Source: Tautonia marina (GTDB lineage: Bacteria > Planctomycetota > Planctomycetia > Isosphaerales > Isosphaeraceae). Taken from it: a DNA stretch of 64,000 bases. Shown one piece after another: positions 1 through 7,887 of this stretch (within the stretch, counting starts at the first letter, position 1; the number at the start of each line of letters is the position of its first letter). The stretch covers positions 140,526-204,525 of the forward strand of contig NZ_WEZF01000013.1 in NCBI RefSeq assembly GCF_009177065.1, written 5' to 3'. The notes beneath the pieces are model-generated. The model was given only the letters and a program-made list of their open reading frames with translations, made no database searches and had not been told where the DNA came from. Both the position numbers and the translations under genes were made by a program.

Positions 1-105
1 CCGGGTGCGATACACTCGAACGTGATGGGTCAACAGGTCGAAGGTTCGGACCGATCACCACAGAACGCTCGACCCGCCTCGCGAGGCATCGAAGGACAGG
101 CCGCC

Positions 106-702
106 ATGCCGACGACCGCTTCGGTCACCACCTCCGCCGAGCCGCCATTGCAGCCGATCACCGTGGCGATGTTCCGCGCGATGGTGCGCTCGGGGATCAT
201 CGGCGAGAAGGAACCGGTTTACCTCTGGAAAGGGAGGCTCGCCCGGCGGATGGCCCCGAACCGCCCACATTCGATCACCGTCGATCGCTCACGGAGAGCC
301 CTGGAATCGGTGATCCCGCCCGGGCTTCACGTCCAGCAGGAACAGCCCGTGGCGATGCGTACCGAGCACAGTACGCCCGAGCCCGACCTGGCCGTCCTTC
401 GGGGTCGACCGGAGGATTACCCCGACAACTTCCCGACGACGGCCGACCTGGTCCTGGTGGTCGAAGTCGCCGATTCGTCGATCGCACTGGACCGGGACCA
501 GGCTGACGACTTCGCTCGCGAAGGGGTTCAAGCGTACTGGATCGTTGACCTGAAGGGTCGGCGGATCGAGGCGCATGACATCCCGAACCACGGAACTTAT
601 CAACGAACATCGGTCTATTCCGAATCGGACGACATCCCCGTCGTCATAGACGGCCGAGAGGTCGGACGCCTTCGCGTGCTCGACCTGTTACCTCCCCGTT
701 GA
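106..702 (+). CDS. Uma2 family restriction-endonuclease-fold protein
   Basis: A 198-residue protein of the Uma2 (DUF820) family, a PD-(D/E)XK nuclease-fold group abundant in cyanobacteria and planctomycetes whose cellular role is unproven. The fold signature is visible as EPDLAVLRG (catalytic Asp) followed about 30 residues later by LVVEVADSS (catalytic Glu), and as the family-typical QAYWIVDLKGRRIEAH strand near the C-terminus. I chose the ATG at 106 because GAAGGACAG lies just upstream; an in-frame ATG at 22 would add 28 low-complexity residues without a ribosome site. It stands alone, 60 bp before the heme protein gene. Activity is inferred from the family only. Confidence 0.85.
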   Translation: MPTTASVTTSAEPPLQPITVAMFRAMVRSGIIGEKEPVYLWKGRLARRMAPNRPHSITVDRSRRALESVIPPGLHVQQEQPVAMRTEHSTPEPDLAVLRGRPEDYPDNFPTTADLVLVVEVADSSIALDRDQADDFAREGVQAYWIVDLKGRRIEAHDIPNHGTYQRTSVYSESDDIPVVIDGREVGRLRVLDLLPPR

Positions 703-762
703 TCGCTCACCGACCCGAACCAACCGCCCGACGGACCACCATTGAACCGGAGCCGGAGATTG

Positions 763-3700
763 ATGCGACTGCTCGCGACCGCCGCGGCCCTTGTCCTGGG
801 GGTGCTTCTCGCACCGGGGGCCGGAATGGCCCAGGACCTTGTCGCCGAGACCGACCCGAAGACGCCCGAGGAGGAACGCCAGGCATTGCGCTTGCCTCCG
901 GGGTTCGAGATTCAGCTCGTCGCGTCGGAACCTGATATCTACAAGCCCATGAATCTCGCCTTCGACGAGCAAGGGCGGCTCTGGGTGACCTCGTCGATCG
1001 AGTATCCCTTCCCTCCCGAGGATGGGGCCCCCGGACGTGATCGCGTGACGATTTTGAGCGACTTCGGCCCCGATGGCCGGGCGCGGTCGGTCACGCAATT
1101 CGCCGAAGACCTGACCATCCCGATCGGCCTCTTGCCGCTGTCGTCGAACGAGGCCCTGGTTCACAGCATCCCGCACATCCTCCGCCTGACGGACACGGAT
1201 GGCGACGGCAAGGCCGATGAGCGCGAAGTCGTCTTGCGCGAGTATGGGTTTCAGGATACGCACGGCATGACCAACGCGTTTACCCTCGGGTTCGACGGCT
1301 GGATCTACGCCTGCCACGGCTTCTCGAATACCTCGACCGTCGAGGCGAAGGACGGCGAAGAAATCACGATGCAGTCGGGCAACACCTACCGGTTCCGCCC
1401 TGATGGCTCGGCGATTGAGCAGTGGACCTGGGGCCAGGTCAACCCGTTCGGACTGGCGCTTGATCCGCTCGGGAACCTCTGGTCGTGCGACTGCCACACA
1501 TTGCCCATCTACCACCTCTTGCGGGGGGCCTATTATCCGAGCTTCGGCAAGCCGCACGACGGCCTCGGCTTTGGCCCGGCGGTGATGGAACACTTGCACG
1601 GATCAACAGGCATTGCGGGGATTTCGTACTACGAGGCCGACCACTTTCCCGAAGAATGGCGCGGCACGATCTTTGTCGGCAACCCGGTGACGGCTCGGGT
1701 CAACCACGACCGCATCTCATGGGCCGGTTCCAGCCCGACAGCCATCGAGCAGCCGGACTTCATCATCAGCGATGACCCGTGGTTCCGGCCGGTCGATATC
1801 GAGCTTGGACCCGACGGCGCACTTTACATTGCCGACTTCTACAATCGAATCATCGGCCATTATGAAGTGCCGTTGACCCATCCCGGCCGCGACCGGGACC
1901 GAGGGAGAATCTGGCGCGTCGTCTACGTCGGCGGGGACGGATCGAACCCGCCGCCGACCATGCCCCGAGCCGACTGGGGAGCGGCGAGCGTGGCCGACCT
2001 GATCGACGACCTAAGCCATCCCAATCTGACCGTCCGCCTGCGGGCCACGGACGAACTGGCCAGTCGGCCCGACGCCGAAGCGATCGTTCCGGCCTTGCTC
2101 GCGGCTGTGACTGACGCGACATCGTCCGAACGGCGAGTGCATGCTCTCTGGGCACTCGATCGTCGCGGGGCCTTGCCGGAGGATCGGCTCGCGGCGGCCC
2201 TGGCCGACGAGGACCGCGCCGTCCGGACGCACGCCGTGAAAATCCTGGCCGAGCGATCGGCGTGGGACGATGCCCAGGGTGCCGCGGTTCGTAACCGCCT
2301 GGGTGATTCCGACCCGTTCGTCCGCCGCGCCGCGGCCGACGCAATGGGACGGCATCCGGCCCCGTCGCAGATCGCTCCTCTGCTGGATGCCTGGAGCGCG
2401 GCCGATCCAGACGACACGCACCTGGTCCACGTCGTCCGGATGGCCTTGCGTGATCAGCTCCGATCGGCCGACGCCTGGGCCCGCCTTCCCAATCCCTTGA
2501 CGGAGGCAGACCGATCGAAAATTGCCGAGATGTCGCTCGGTGTCCCAACGGTTGAAGCCGCGTCGTTCCTGCTCGATCACCTGCGAGCGAACCCGGAGGC
2601 GGTTGGCGATGCATCACGATTCGTCGAGCATATCGCCCGCTATGGCGAGGAATCGTCGCAGGCGGATGCGAGAGAGTTTGCCCGGTCGGCCTCGGAAGGG
2701 GATCTGCGGCAGAGCCTCGCCCTGTTGCGAGCGATTCACCGAGGCGTACAGGCACGCGGCAATCGGCTCGACGACGCGTCACGATCCTGGGCGGAGGAGG
2801 TGGCCGGGGCCTTGCTGGCATCGAGCGAGGACCGCGACCGGCTCGACGGAATCGAGGTGACGGGCACGCTCCGCCTCGGTGCGAAGGCCGGAACGCTCGA
2901 ATCGATGTTGCTCGATCGGAACACCGCCGAACCGCTGCGGCTGGCAGCGATCGACGCAAGAGCATCGATGGATCCGGCCGGAGCGGTCGAGCCGCTGGCC
3001 ACGCTGCTCGAAGCGGTCGATGACGCTCCTTCGATCCGAGACCGGGCCGCCGAGGCGCTCGGCCGTACGGGACGCCCCGACGCAGACGCGGTGTTGCTGG
3101 AGGTGCTGGCAATCGCGCCAAGCCGCCTGCAACGGACGATCGCCGTCACCCTCTCGGCCACTCAGACCGGGGCCGAGGCGTTGCTCAAGAGCGTCGAGGA
3201 GGGCCGCGCCCCCGCGGAGTTGCTGCGCGAACCGCCGGTACAGATCCGGATGACCAACGCGGGAGTCGAGGCGATGGCTTCGCGGATCGAGGCCCTGACC
3301 GCCGGCTTGCCACCGGCAGACGAGGGGCTCAGGAAGTTCATTGATGAACGATTAACGCGATTTTCCTCTCTGAAATCGATGCCCGACGCCGAGGCCGGCC
3401 GCGCGGTCTTTACCGAATACTGCGCGGGGTGCCACAAGATCGGCAGCGACGGGGCCGAGGTTGGACCGCAGCTCGATGGTGTGGGTATCCGGGGGCCGCT
3501 CCGCGTGCTGGAAGACATCCTGAACCCAAACCTGAATGTTGATCAGGCGTTTCGCACCACCACGCTTGGCCTGAGCGATGGCCGGGTCTTGACGGGCCTC
3601 TTGCTGGCCGAGGAAGGGGACGTCCTGGTTCTGGCCGATGCCGAGGGGAAATCCCAGCGCATTCCGGCCGATGAGGTTGAGGAGCGGCTCACCTCGTCCC

Positions 3701-3798
3701 TCTCTCCCATGCCCGCGAACTTCGGTGAACGGATTCCGGAGGAGGAGTTTCACCAGCTGATCGCCTACCTGCTCTCGCAGCGAACCAAGGAAGACTGA
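763..3798 (+). CDS. PVC-type CxxCH heme-binding protein with HEAT-like repeats
   Basis: A 1011-residue exported protein of the planctomycete 'membrane-bound dehydrogenase / PVC heme-binding' type. A signal peptide (MRLLATAAALVLGVLL) is followed by an NHL-like propeller, residues about 40-390, with the DTDGDGKADER calcium-type loop. Alpha-helical HEAT-like repeats follow, about 405-850, and a C-terminal cytochrome c domain carries the heme site CAGCHK (Cys887, Cys890, His891). The family is thought to act in the periplasm as electron-transfer or sugar-oxidising proteins, but no substrate is known. The ATG at 763 directly precedes the signal peptide and has GGAG upstream; a TTG at 742 is possible. 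A GC hairpin follows the stop. Confidence 0.9.
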   Translation: MRLLATAAALVLGVLLAPGAGMAQDLVAETDPKTPEEERQALRLPPGFEIQLVASEPDIYKPMNLAFDEQGRLWVTSSIEYPFPPEDGAPGRDRVTILSDFGPDGRARSVTQFAEDLTIPIGLLPLSSNEALVHSIPHILRLTDTDGDGKADEREVVLREYGFQDTHGMTNAFTLGFDGWIYACHGFSNTSTVEAKDGEEITMQSGNTYRFRPDGSAIEQWTWGQVNPFGLALDPLGNLWSCDCHTLPIYHLLRGAYYPSFGKPHDGLGFGPAVMEHLHGSTGIAGISYYEADHFPEEWRGTIFVGNPVTARVNHDRISWAGSSPTAIEQPDFIISDDPWFRPVDIELGPDGALYIADFYNRIIGHYEVPLTHPGRDRDRGRIWRVVYVGGDGSNPPPTMPRADWGAASVADLIDDLSHPNLTVRLRATDELASRPDAEAIVPALLAAVTDATSSERRVHALWALDRRGALPEDRLAAALADEDRAVRTHAVKILAERSAWDDAQGAAVRNRLGDSDPFVRRAAADAMGRHPAPSQIAPLLDAWSAADPDDTHLVHVVRMALRDQLRSADAWARLPNPLTEADRSKIAEMSLGVPTVEAASFLLDHLRANPEAVGDASRFVEHIARYGEESSQADAREFARSASEGDLRQSLALLRAIHRGVQARGNRLDDASRSWAEEVAGALLASSEDRDRLDGIEVTGTLRLGAKAGTLESMLLDRNTAEPLRLAAIDARASMDPAGAVEPLATLLEAVDDAPSIRDRAAEALGRTGRPDADAVLLEVLAIAPSRLQRTIAVTLSATQTGAEALLKSVEEGRAPAELLREPPVQIRMTNAGVEAMASRIEALTAGLPPADEGLRKFIDERLTRFSSLKSMPDAEAGRAVFTEYCAGCHKIGSDGAEVGPQLDGVGIRGPLRVLEDILNPNLNVDQAFRTTTLGLSDGRVLTGLLLAEEGDVLVLADAEGKSQRIPADEVEERLTSSLSPMPANFGERIPEEEFHQLIAYLLSQRTKED

Positions 3799-3816
3799 GA
3801 CGAGATGCTCTGTCCC

Positions 3817-3840
3817 GCCCCGGACGATCGGGGTCGGGGC
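3817..3840 (+). terminator. GC-rich hairpin after the heme protein gene
   Basis: GCCCCGGAC pairs with GTCGGGGC with one bulged G, 19 nt after the stop codon at 3798. There is no following T-tract, so a terminator role is inferred from position only. Confidence 0.45.
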
Positions 3841-3877
3841 AAACCTCATTGGGTGAGAGCGCAGGGATCATGAGCCA

Positions 3878-3906
3878 CGGATGAAACACAGATGAAACAC
3901 CGATAA
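3878..3906. repeat. Short direct repeat GATGAAACAC x2
   Basis: Two adjacent copies of GATGAAACAC (GGATGAAACACA, then GATGAAACACCGATAA) lie in the leader of the BNR gene. The element resembles the ATGAACACAGAT-type intergenic repeats seen in many planctomycete genomes; a function is not known. Any effect on the downstream gene is speculative. Confidence 0.4.
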
Positions 3907-3942
3907 CTACGAGAACAGAGAGAAGAGACAGGGAGAAGACGC

Positions 3943-5346
3943 ATGCGGTTGGCCCAACGAATGACGGCGGGAGCGGTGCTGATGGTGGCGGCGATGGCCG
4001 CGAACGCGATCGCGCGGGAGGAACCGGAATCTTTGAAGAAGGCGGAAGGATACCGGGGGATCTGGTATTTCAACCAACCGTCGAACGACGAGTACCGATA
4101 CAAGTATAGCGGCGGATTTGCCACCTATCCGCAGCAACATCTCCCGATCGCGCTTTATGCGGAAGAAGTGGACACAACCTTTTTCGTCTTCGGTGGTCGT
4201 CCGGCGGAAGAAAACCGGCTCCTTATCATGGTCGGCGCGTATGATCATGCAAGCGGAACGGTGCCGAAGCCGACGATTCTGCTCGACAAGAAGACGACGG
4301 ATGCCCACGACAACCCCGTTCTCAGTCTCGACGACGAGGGGCATTTGTGGGTCTTTTCAAACGCGCACGGCACGGGAAGGCCGGCGTTCGTGCATCGGAG
4401 CGTCAGGCCCTTCGACATCGACGCCTTCGAACTTGTGAGCGAGACAAACTTCTCGTACGGTCAGCCCTGGTTTCTGGGCAAGGACAAGGGCTTCCTGTTT
4501 CTTCACACGCGGTATCAAGGTGGCCGACGCATCCTGCACTGGATGACAAGCCCCGACGGCCGGGAGTGGTCGGAACCTCAGCGGCTCGCAGCCATGGCCA
4601 AGGGGCACTATCAGGTGAGCTGGAAGCACGGCAAGACCGTTGGCACCGCCTTCAACTACCACCCCGAACCCGTGGGCCTGAACGCTCGCACAAATCTCTA
4701 TTACGTCCAAACCGACGACGCCGGCACCACCTGGACCACCGTGGATGGTTCCCCCGTCGAATTGCCGCTGATCGACCGCGATCATCCTGCCCTGGTGCAT
4801 GATTATGAAGCCGAAGGATTGCTCGTTTATTTAAAGGACCTCCAATTCGATGCTGACGGCCACCCGATCCTCCTCTACCTGACAACACTCGGCTACGAGT
4901 CGGGCCCCGACAACGGCCCGAGGACCTGGCAAACGGCGCGCTGGACGGGATCGGATTGGGAGATCCGGCCGGTCACGACCTCCGATCACAACTACGACTT
5001 CGGTTCGCTCTACGTCGAGGCCGACGGCACCTGGCGGCTCATTGCCCCGACCGACCCCGGCCCTCAGCCCTTCGGCACGGGGGGCGAGATCGTCATGTGG
5101 ACGAGTCACGACCAGGGAGCGAACTGGAATCGGGCCAAGACCCTGACGAGCGAAAGCGCATACAATCACACGTATGTGCGTCGTCCGTTGAATGCCCATG
5201 CGGATTTTTACGGCCTCTGGGCCGACGGCAGCGCGTGGGAGCCGTCTCCCTCATCGCTCTACTTTACCGACCGGGACGGCTCGCACGTTTGGCGATTACC
5301 GGAGGTGATCGAGGGGGATCGAGCCCGTCCTGAAGTGGTGCGCTGA
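3943..5346 (+). CDS. Exported BNR-repeat beta-propeller protein (BNR-4 type)
   Basis: A 467-residue exported protein with signal peptide MRLAQRMTAGAVLMVAAMAA and a BNR/sialidase-like propeller. The N-terminal GYRGIWYFNQPS and HDNPVLSLDDEGHLWVF segments are typical of the BNR-4 family, which includes polysaccharide lyases as well as uncharacterised members. Asp-box motifs are visible: SPDGREW, TDDAGTTW and SHDQGANW. The likely substrate is a polysaccharide outside the cytoplasm, but I cannot tell hydrolase from lyase. The ATG is preceded by AGGGAGAAG at good spacing. A hairpin separates it from the convergent gene at 5398. Confidence 0.8.
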   Translation: MRLAQRMTAGAVLMVAAMAANAIAREEPESLKKAEGYRGIWYFNQPSNDEYRYKYSGGFATYPQQHLPIALYAEEVDTTFFVFGGRPAEENRLLIMVGAYDHASGTVPKPTILLDKKTTDAHDNPVLSLDDEGHLWVFSNAHGTGRPAFVHRSVRPFDIDAFELVSETNFSYGQPWFLGKDKGFLFLHTRYQGGRRILHWMTSPDGREWSEPQRLAAMAKGHYQVSWKHGKTVGTAFNYHPEPVGLNARTNLYYVQTDDAGTTWTTVDGSPVELPLIDRDHPALVHDYEAEGLLVYLKDLQFDADGHPILLYLTTLGYESGPDNGPRTWQTARWTGSDWEIRPVTTSDHNYDFGSLYVEADGTWRLIAPTDPGPQPFGTGGEIVMWTSHDQGANWNRAKTLTSESAYNHTYVRRPLNAHADFYGLWADGSAWEPSPSSLYFTDRDGSHVWRLPEVIEGDRARPEVVR

Positions 5347-5365
5347 GCAACGTCAGGCCAAGCTC

Positions 5366-5389
5366 CAGGGGCCGACCGAACGGCCCCTG
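5366..5389. terminator. Bidirectional hairpin between convergent genes
   Basis: CAGGGGCC and GGCCCCTG form a perfect 8-bp stem with an 8-nt loop, in the 51-bp gap between the stops at 5346 (+) and 5398 (-). No T-tract on either strand. Confidence 0.6.
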
Positions 5390-5397
5390 ACCAGGCT

Positions 5398-5688
5398 TTA
5401 CACGTCGAGCGGCTCGTAAAGCTCGGGAGTGCGGCTTTCGAGCAGGGGGATCAGGCCGTTGGCGACGTACTGGGCGAAGTGGGGGGCGGCGCGGTGGGCG
5501 TCGAGGGCGGCCTGGTCGTCGTACTGTTCGTAGAGGAAGAAGCGGCGAGGGTCGGTCGTCGATCGGTGGACGAGGTACATCCGGCAGCCCGGCTCGGCGC
5601 GGGTGGCGGGAATGAGGTCGCGGAAGAAGGCGATGGCGTCTTGCTCGCGGCCCTCCTTGACGACGTAGGTCACGGCGACGCAGATCAT
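5398..5688 (-). CDS. Antibiotic biosynthesis monooxygenase (ABM)-like quinol monooxygenase
   Basis: A 96-residue dimeric alpha-beta barrel (ABM/YgiN-like) protein, recognised from the N-terminal MICVAVTYVVKEGREQ strand, the EPGCRMYLVHRS segment and FFLYEQYDDQAALDAH, the classic core of the family. Such proteins oxidise small aromatics or quinols without a cofactor, or act as heme-related enzymes; the substrate is not evident. An AGGAG sits 11 nt upstream of the ATG at 5688. It lies 89 bp downstream of ilvC on the same strand and may be read through from it. Assignment to the fold is firm, the reaction is not. Confidence 0.8.
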   Translation of the reverse strand: MICVAVTYVVKEGREQDAIAFFRDLIPATRAEPGCRMYLVHRSTTDPRRFFLYEQYDDQAALDAHRAAPHFAQYVANGLIPLLESRTPELYEPLDV

Positions 5689-5777
5689 CGGCACGCGCTC
5701 TCCTTGGGTGAAAGCACCGCGGCGCCGCCCTGCCTGGATTCGATCGGGAGGGCGGCGCGAGCGGTTCAAATCCGAAC

Positions 5778-6782
5778 TCAGACGGACTTCGAGTCGATCC
5801 AGGTCATCAGGCTGCGGAGGCGCTTGCCGACCTCCTCGACCGGGTGCTCGCGTTCGACGCGGCGGGTGGCCTTGAAGCCGGGCTGACCGGCTCGGTTCTC
5901 CAAGATCCACTCGCGGGCAAACTGGCCGGTCTGGATCTCGTGGAGAATCTTCTTCATCTCCTTGCGGGTCTCCTCGGTGATGATCCGGGGGCCCCGGGTG
6001 TAGTCGCCGTACTCGGCGGTGTTGGAGATGCTGTAGCGCATGTAGTTCAGGCCGCCCTGGTACATCAGGTCGACGATGAGCTTCAGCTCGTGCAGGCACT
6101 CGAAGTAGGCGCTTTCGGGCTGGTAGCCGGCCTCGACGAGCGTTTCGAAGCCCATCTTCACCAGGGCGGAGACACCGCCGCAAAGCACCACCTGTTCACC
6201 GAACAGGTCAGTCTCGGTCTCCTCGGCGAAGGTGGTTTCCAGCACGCCGCCGCGGGTGCCGCCGATTCCCTTGGCGTAGGCCAGGGCCAGGGCCTTCCCT
6301 TGCTCGGAGCAGCCGTCGCCGGTGGCGATCAGGCAGGGGACGCCGCCCCCTTTCTCGAACTCGCTGCGGACCAGGTGGCCGGGGCCTTTCGGGGCGACCA
6401 GGGCGCTATCGACGCCCGAAGGAGGCTCGACCTGGCCGAAGTGGATGTTAAAGCCGTGCGAGCAGAGCAAGAGGTTGCCCGGCTTGAGGTTCCCCTTGAT
6501 GTCGCGGTTGTAGACGTCGGCCTGGACCTCGTCGGGCAGGAGGATGTTGACGAGGTCGCCGGCCTCGGCGGCCTCGGCGGCCGAGACGGGCTTGAAGCCG
6601 TGCTCGACGGCCAGCTCGTAGTTCTTCGAGCCGGGGCGCTGGCCGACGACGACGGTGCAGCCCGAGTCCCTCAGGTTCTGGGCGTGGGCGTGCCCCTGGC
6701 TGCCGTAGCCGATAATGCTGATCGTCTTGCCTTTGAGCAAACCAAGGTCGGCGTCCTGGTCGTAATACATCGTCGCCGGCAT
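5778..6782 (-). CDS. ilvC: Ketol-acid reductoisomerase (class I)
   Basis: A 334-residue class I enzyme converting acetolactate or acetohydroxybutyrate to the dihydroxy acid, the second common step of valine, leucine and isoleucine synthesis, in the cytoplasm. The Rossmann motif [13 protein letters not shown] lies near residue 25, followed by the cofactor-specificity loop [12 protein letters not shown] (Arg and Ser fit NADPH). Catalytic motifs [22 protein letters not shown] and [15 protein letters not shown] are intact. The length is normal for the family. GAAGGA precedes the ATG. Unlike the usual ilvBNC or ilvNC order, ilvN is about 3.6 kb upstream, beyond an FG-GAP gene and two gene fragments. 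Confidence 0.97.
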   Translation of the reverse strand: MPATMYYDQDADLGLLKGKTISIIGYGSQGHAHAQNLRDSGCTVVVGQRPGSKNYELAVEHGFKPVSAAEAAEAGDLVNILLPDEVQADVYNRDIKGNLKPGNLLLCSHGFNIHFGQVEPPSGVDSALVAPKGPGHLVRSEFEKGGGVPCLIATGDGCSEQGKALALAYAKGIGGTRGGVLETTFAEETETDLFGEQVVLCGGVSALVKMGFETLVEAGYQPESAYFECLHELKLIVDLMYQGGLNYMRYSISNTAEYGDYTRGPRIITEETRKEMKKILHEIQTGQFAREWILENRAGQPGFKATRRVEREHPVEEVGKRLRSLMTWIDSKSV

Positions 6783-7111
6783 GGGCGGGTGTCCTTCTCT
6801 CTCAGTCGGAGTCTGGCAGCGGTTGCACGAAACGGTGGGATGCGGTCGCGATGGTGTTCATCAGTTGGTCGCGCGCGGTCGAAGACCCGCCCGCGCGGCC
6901 GCGCGACCTTTGGGAGATTGTCTTACCATAAGAGCGGGTCCGATCGCCAGATGGGTCATCCGCCGGGGGGAAGATCGACCGACATCCTGACCCTCCAGGC
7001 GCCGGGAAGGCTTGCATCCCGGTCAGCGACTCGACGAAGCCCCCGCCGCCTTGAGTCACGCGACAGCCTTCGACAGGCGGGGACCGGGACAACACCGGGG
7101 TGTCCCAGTCG
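6783..7111. other. Gene-less region upstream of ilvC
   Basis: A 329-bp stretch between the ilvC start and a WD40 fragment. It holds GC-rich dyads (for example around 6869-6908) and the only AT-richer spot, CTTACCATAAGAG near 6923. The ilvC promoter is probably here, since the neighbouring sequence is gene debris, but I cannot name a clear -35/-10 pair. No ORF or RNA gene is supported. Confidence 0.5.
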
Positions 7112-7357
7112 TCAGGGCAGCCCCCCCGCCACCTCGGTGCGCCAGAGGAACACGGAACCGTCGTGAACGGTGCAGGTTAAGGCAGAGCCGTCCTGAGAGA
7201 AGGCCAGGCCGTTGATCAGATCGGAGGGGCCGTCGAGGGTGAGCAGCCCCTGGCCGGTAAGGGGGTCCCAGAGACGGACGGTGCGCGAGGTGCCGGCGGC
7301 GGCGGCGAGGGAGCCATCGGGAGAGCAGGCGACGGCGCGGAGTTCGCCGTCGGCAGT
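7112..7357 (-). pseudogene. WD40-repeat C-terminal fragment
   Basis: About 80 codons read as one and a half WD40 repeats on the minus strand: LRAVACSPDGSLAAAA, VRLWDPLTGQGLLTL, INGLAFSQDGSALTC and SVFLWRTE before the stop at 7112. Upstream of about 7357 the frame continues but no longer looks like a WD40 protein, and there is no plausible start. This is the 3' end of a broken gene; the rest is missing from this locus. Confidence 0.7.
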
Positions 7358-7651
7358 ATGGTCGATTCGCTCAACCGCACCCTCGGCTTCGCCTACCTCG
7401 GCGGCCGCGTCACGACCTTCGGCGTCTCGAATCCCGGCGGGGGTCTCTTCGACACCTACGCCCTGGGGGTCAACGACTTCGGCAAAATCGTCGGCTTCTC
7501 CTTCGACGAGAATGGCAGGCAGCATGGTTTCACCGCCCAGTTCATCCCCGAGCCGTCGAGCCTCGCCCTGGCGGGCATGGGCGGACTGGGGATGATCGGC
7601 CTGGCGGTGCGGAGGCGACGGTCGGCGTTGAAGAGGTCGGCGACGGCGTGA
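7358..7651 (+). pseudogene. HAF-repeat / PEP-CTERM protein 3' fragment
   Basis: Ninety-seven codons in the plus frame encode one HAF-type repeat (ALGVNDFGKIVGFSFDENGR) followed by a textbook PEP-CTERM sorting tail: IPEPSSLALAGMGGLGM, then a hydrophobic stretch and a basic end (VRRRRSALKR). A full-length relative would have a signal peptide and several more HAF repeats, all absent. The ATG at 7358 is internal to the original gene and abuts the WD40 fragment on the other strand, marking a recombination junction. It is probably not expressed as a functional protein. Confidence 0.75.
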
Positions 7652-7887
7652 TCGGCTGACGATCGCGGGAGCCGGCCGCCGGAATCGGGGCGGCTGGCCC
7701 GTCTTCGACAGACCTCCGACGCGACGACGATCGATGAGCCATGCCCCGACCCAGCGACGGGCCGGCAAGCACGGCCGGTTCGCCAGGGGAGAGCAGGCCA
7801 CGGCTCGACATCTCCCGGCCGGGGCTCGTCGTCGACGTGGCCGAGGCGCTGGAGGCTCGCCGCTGAAGGAGAGGAGCGGCGACCCGA

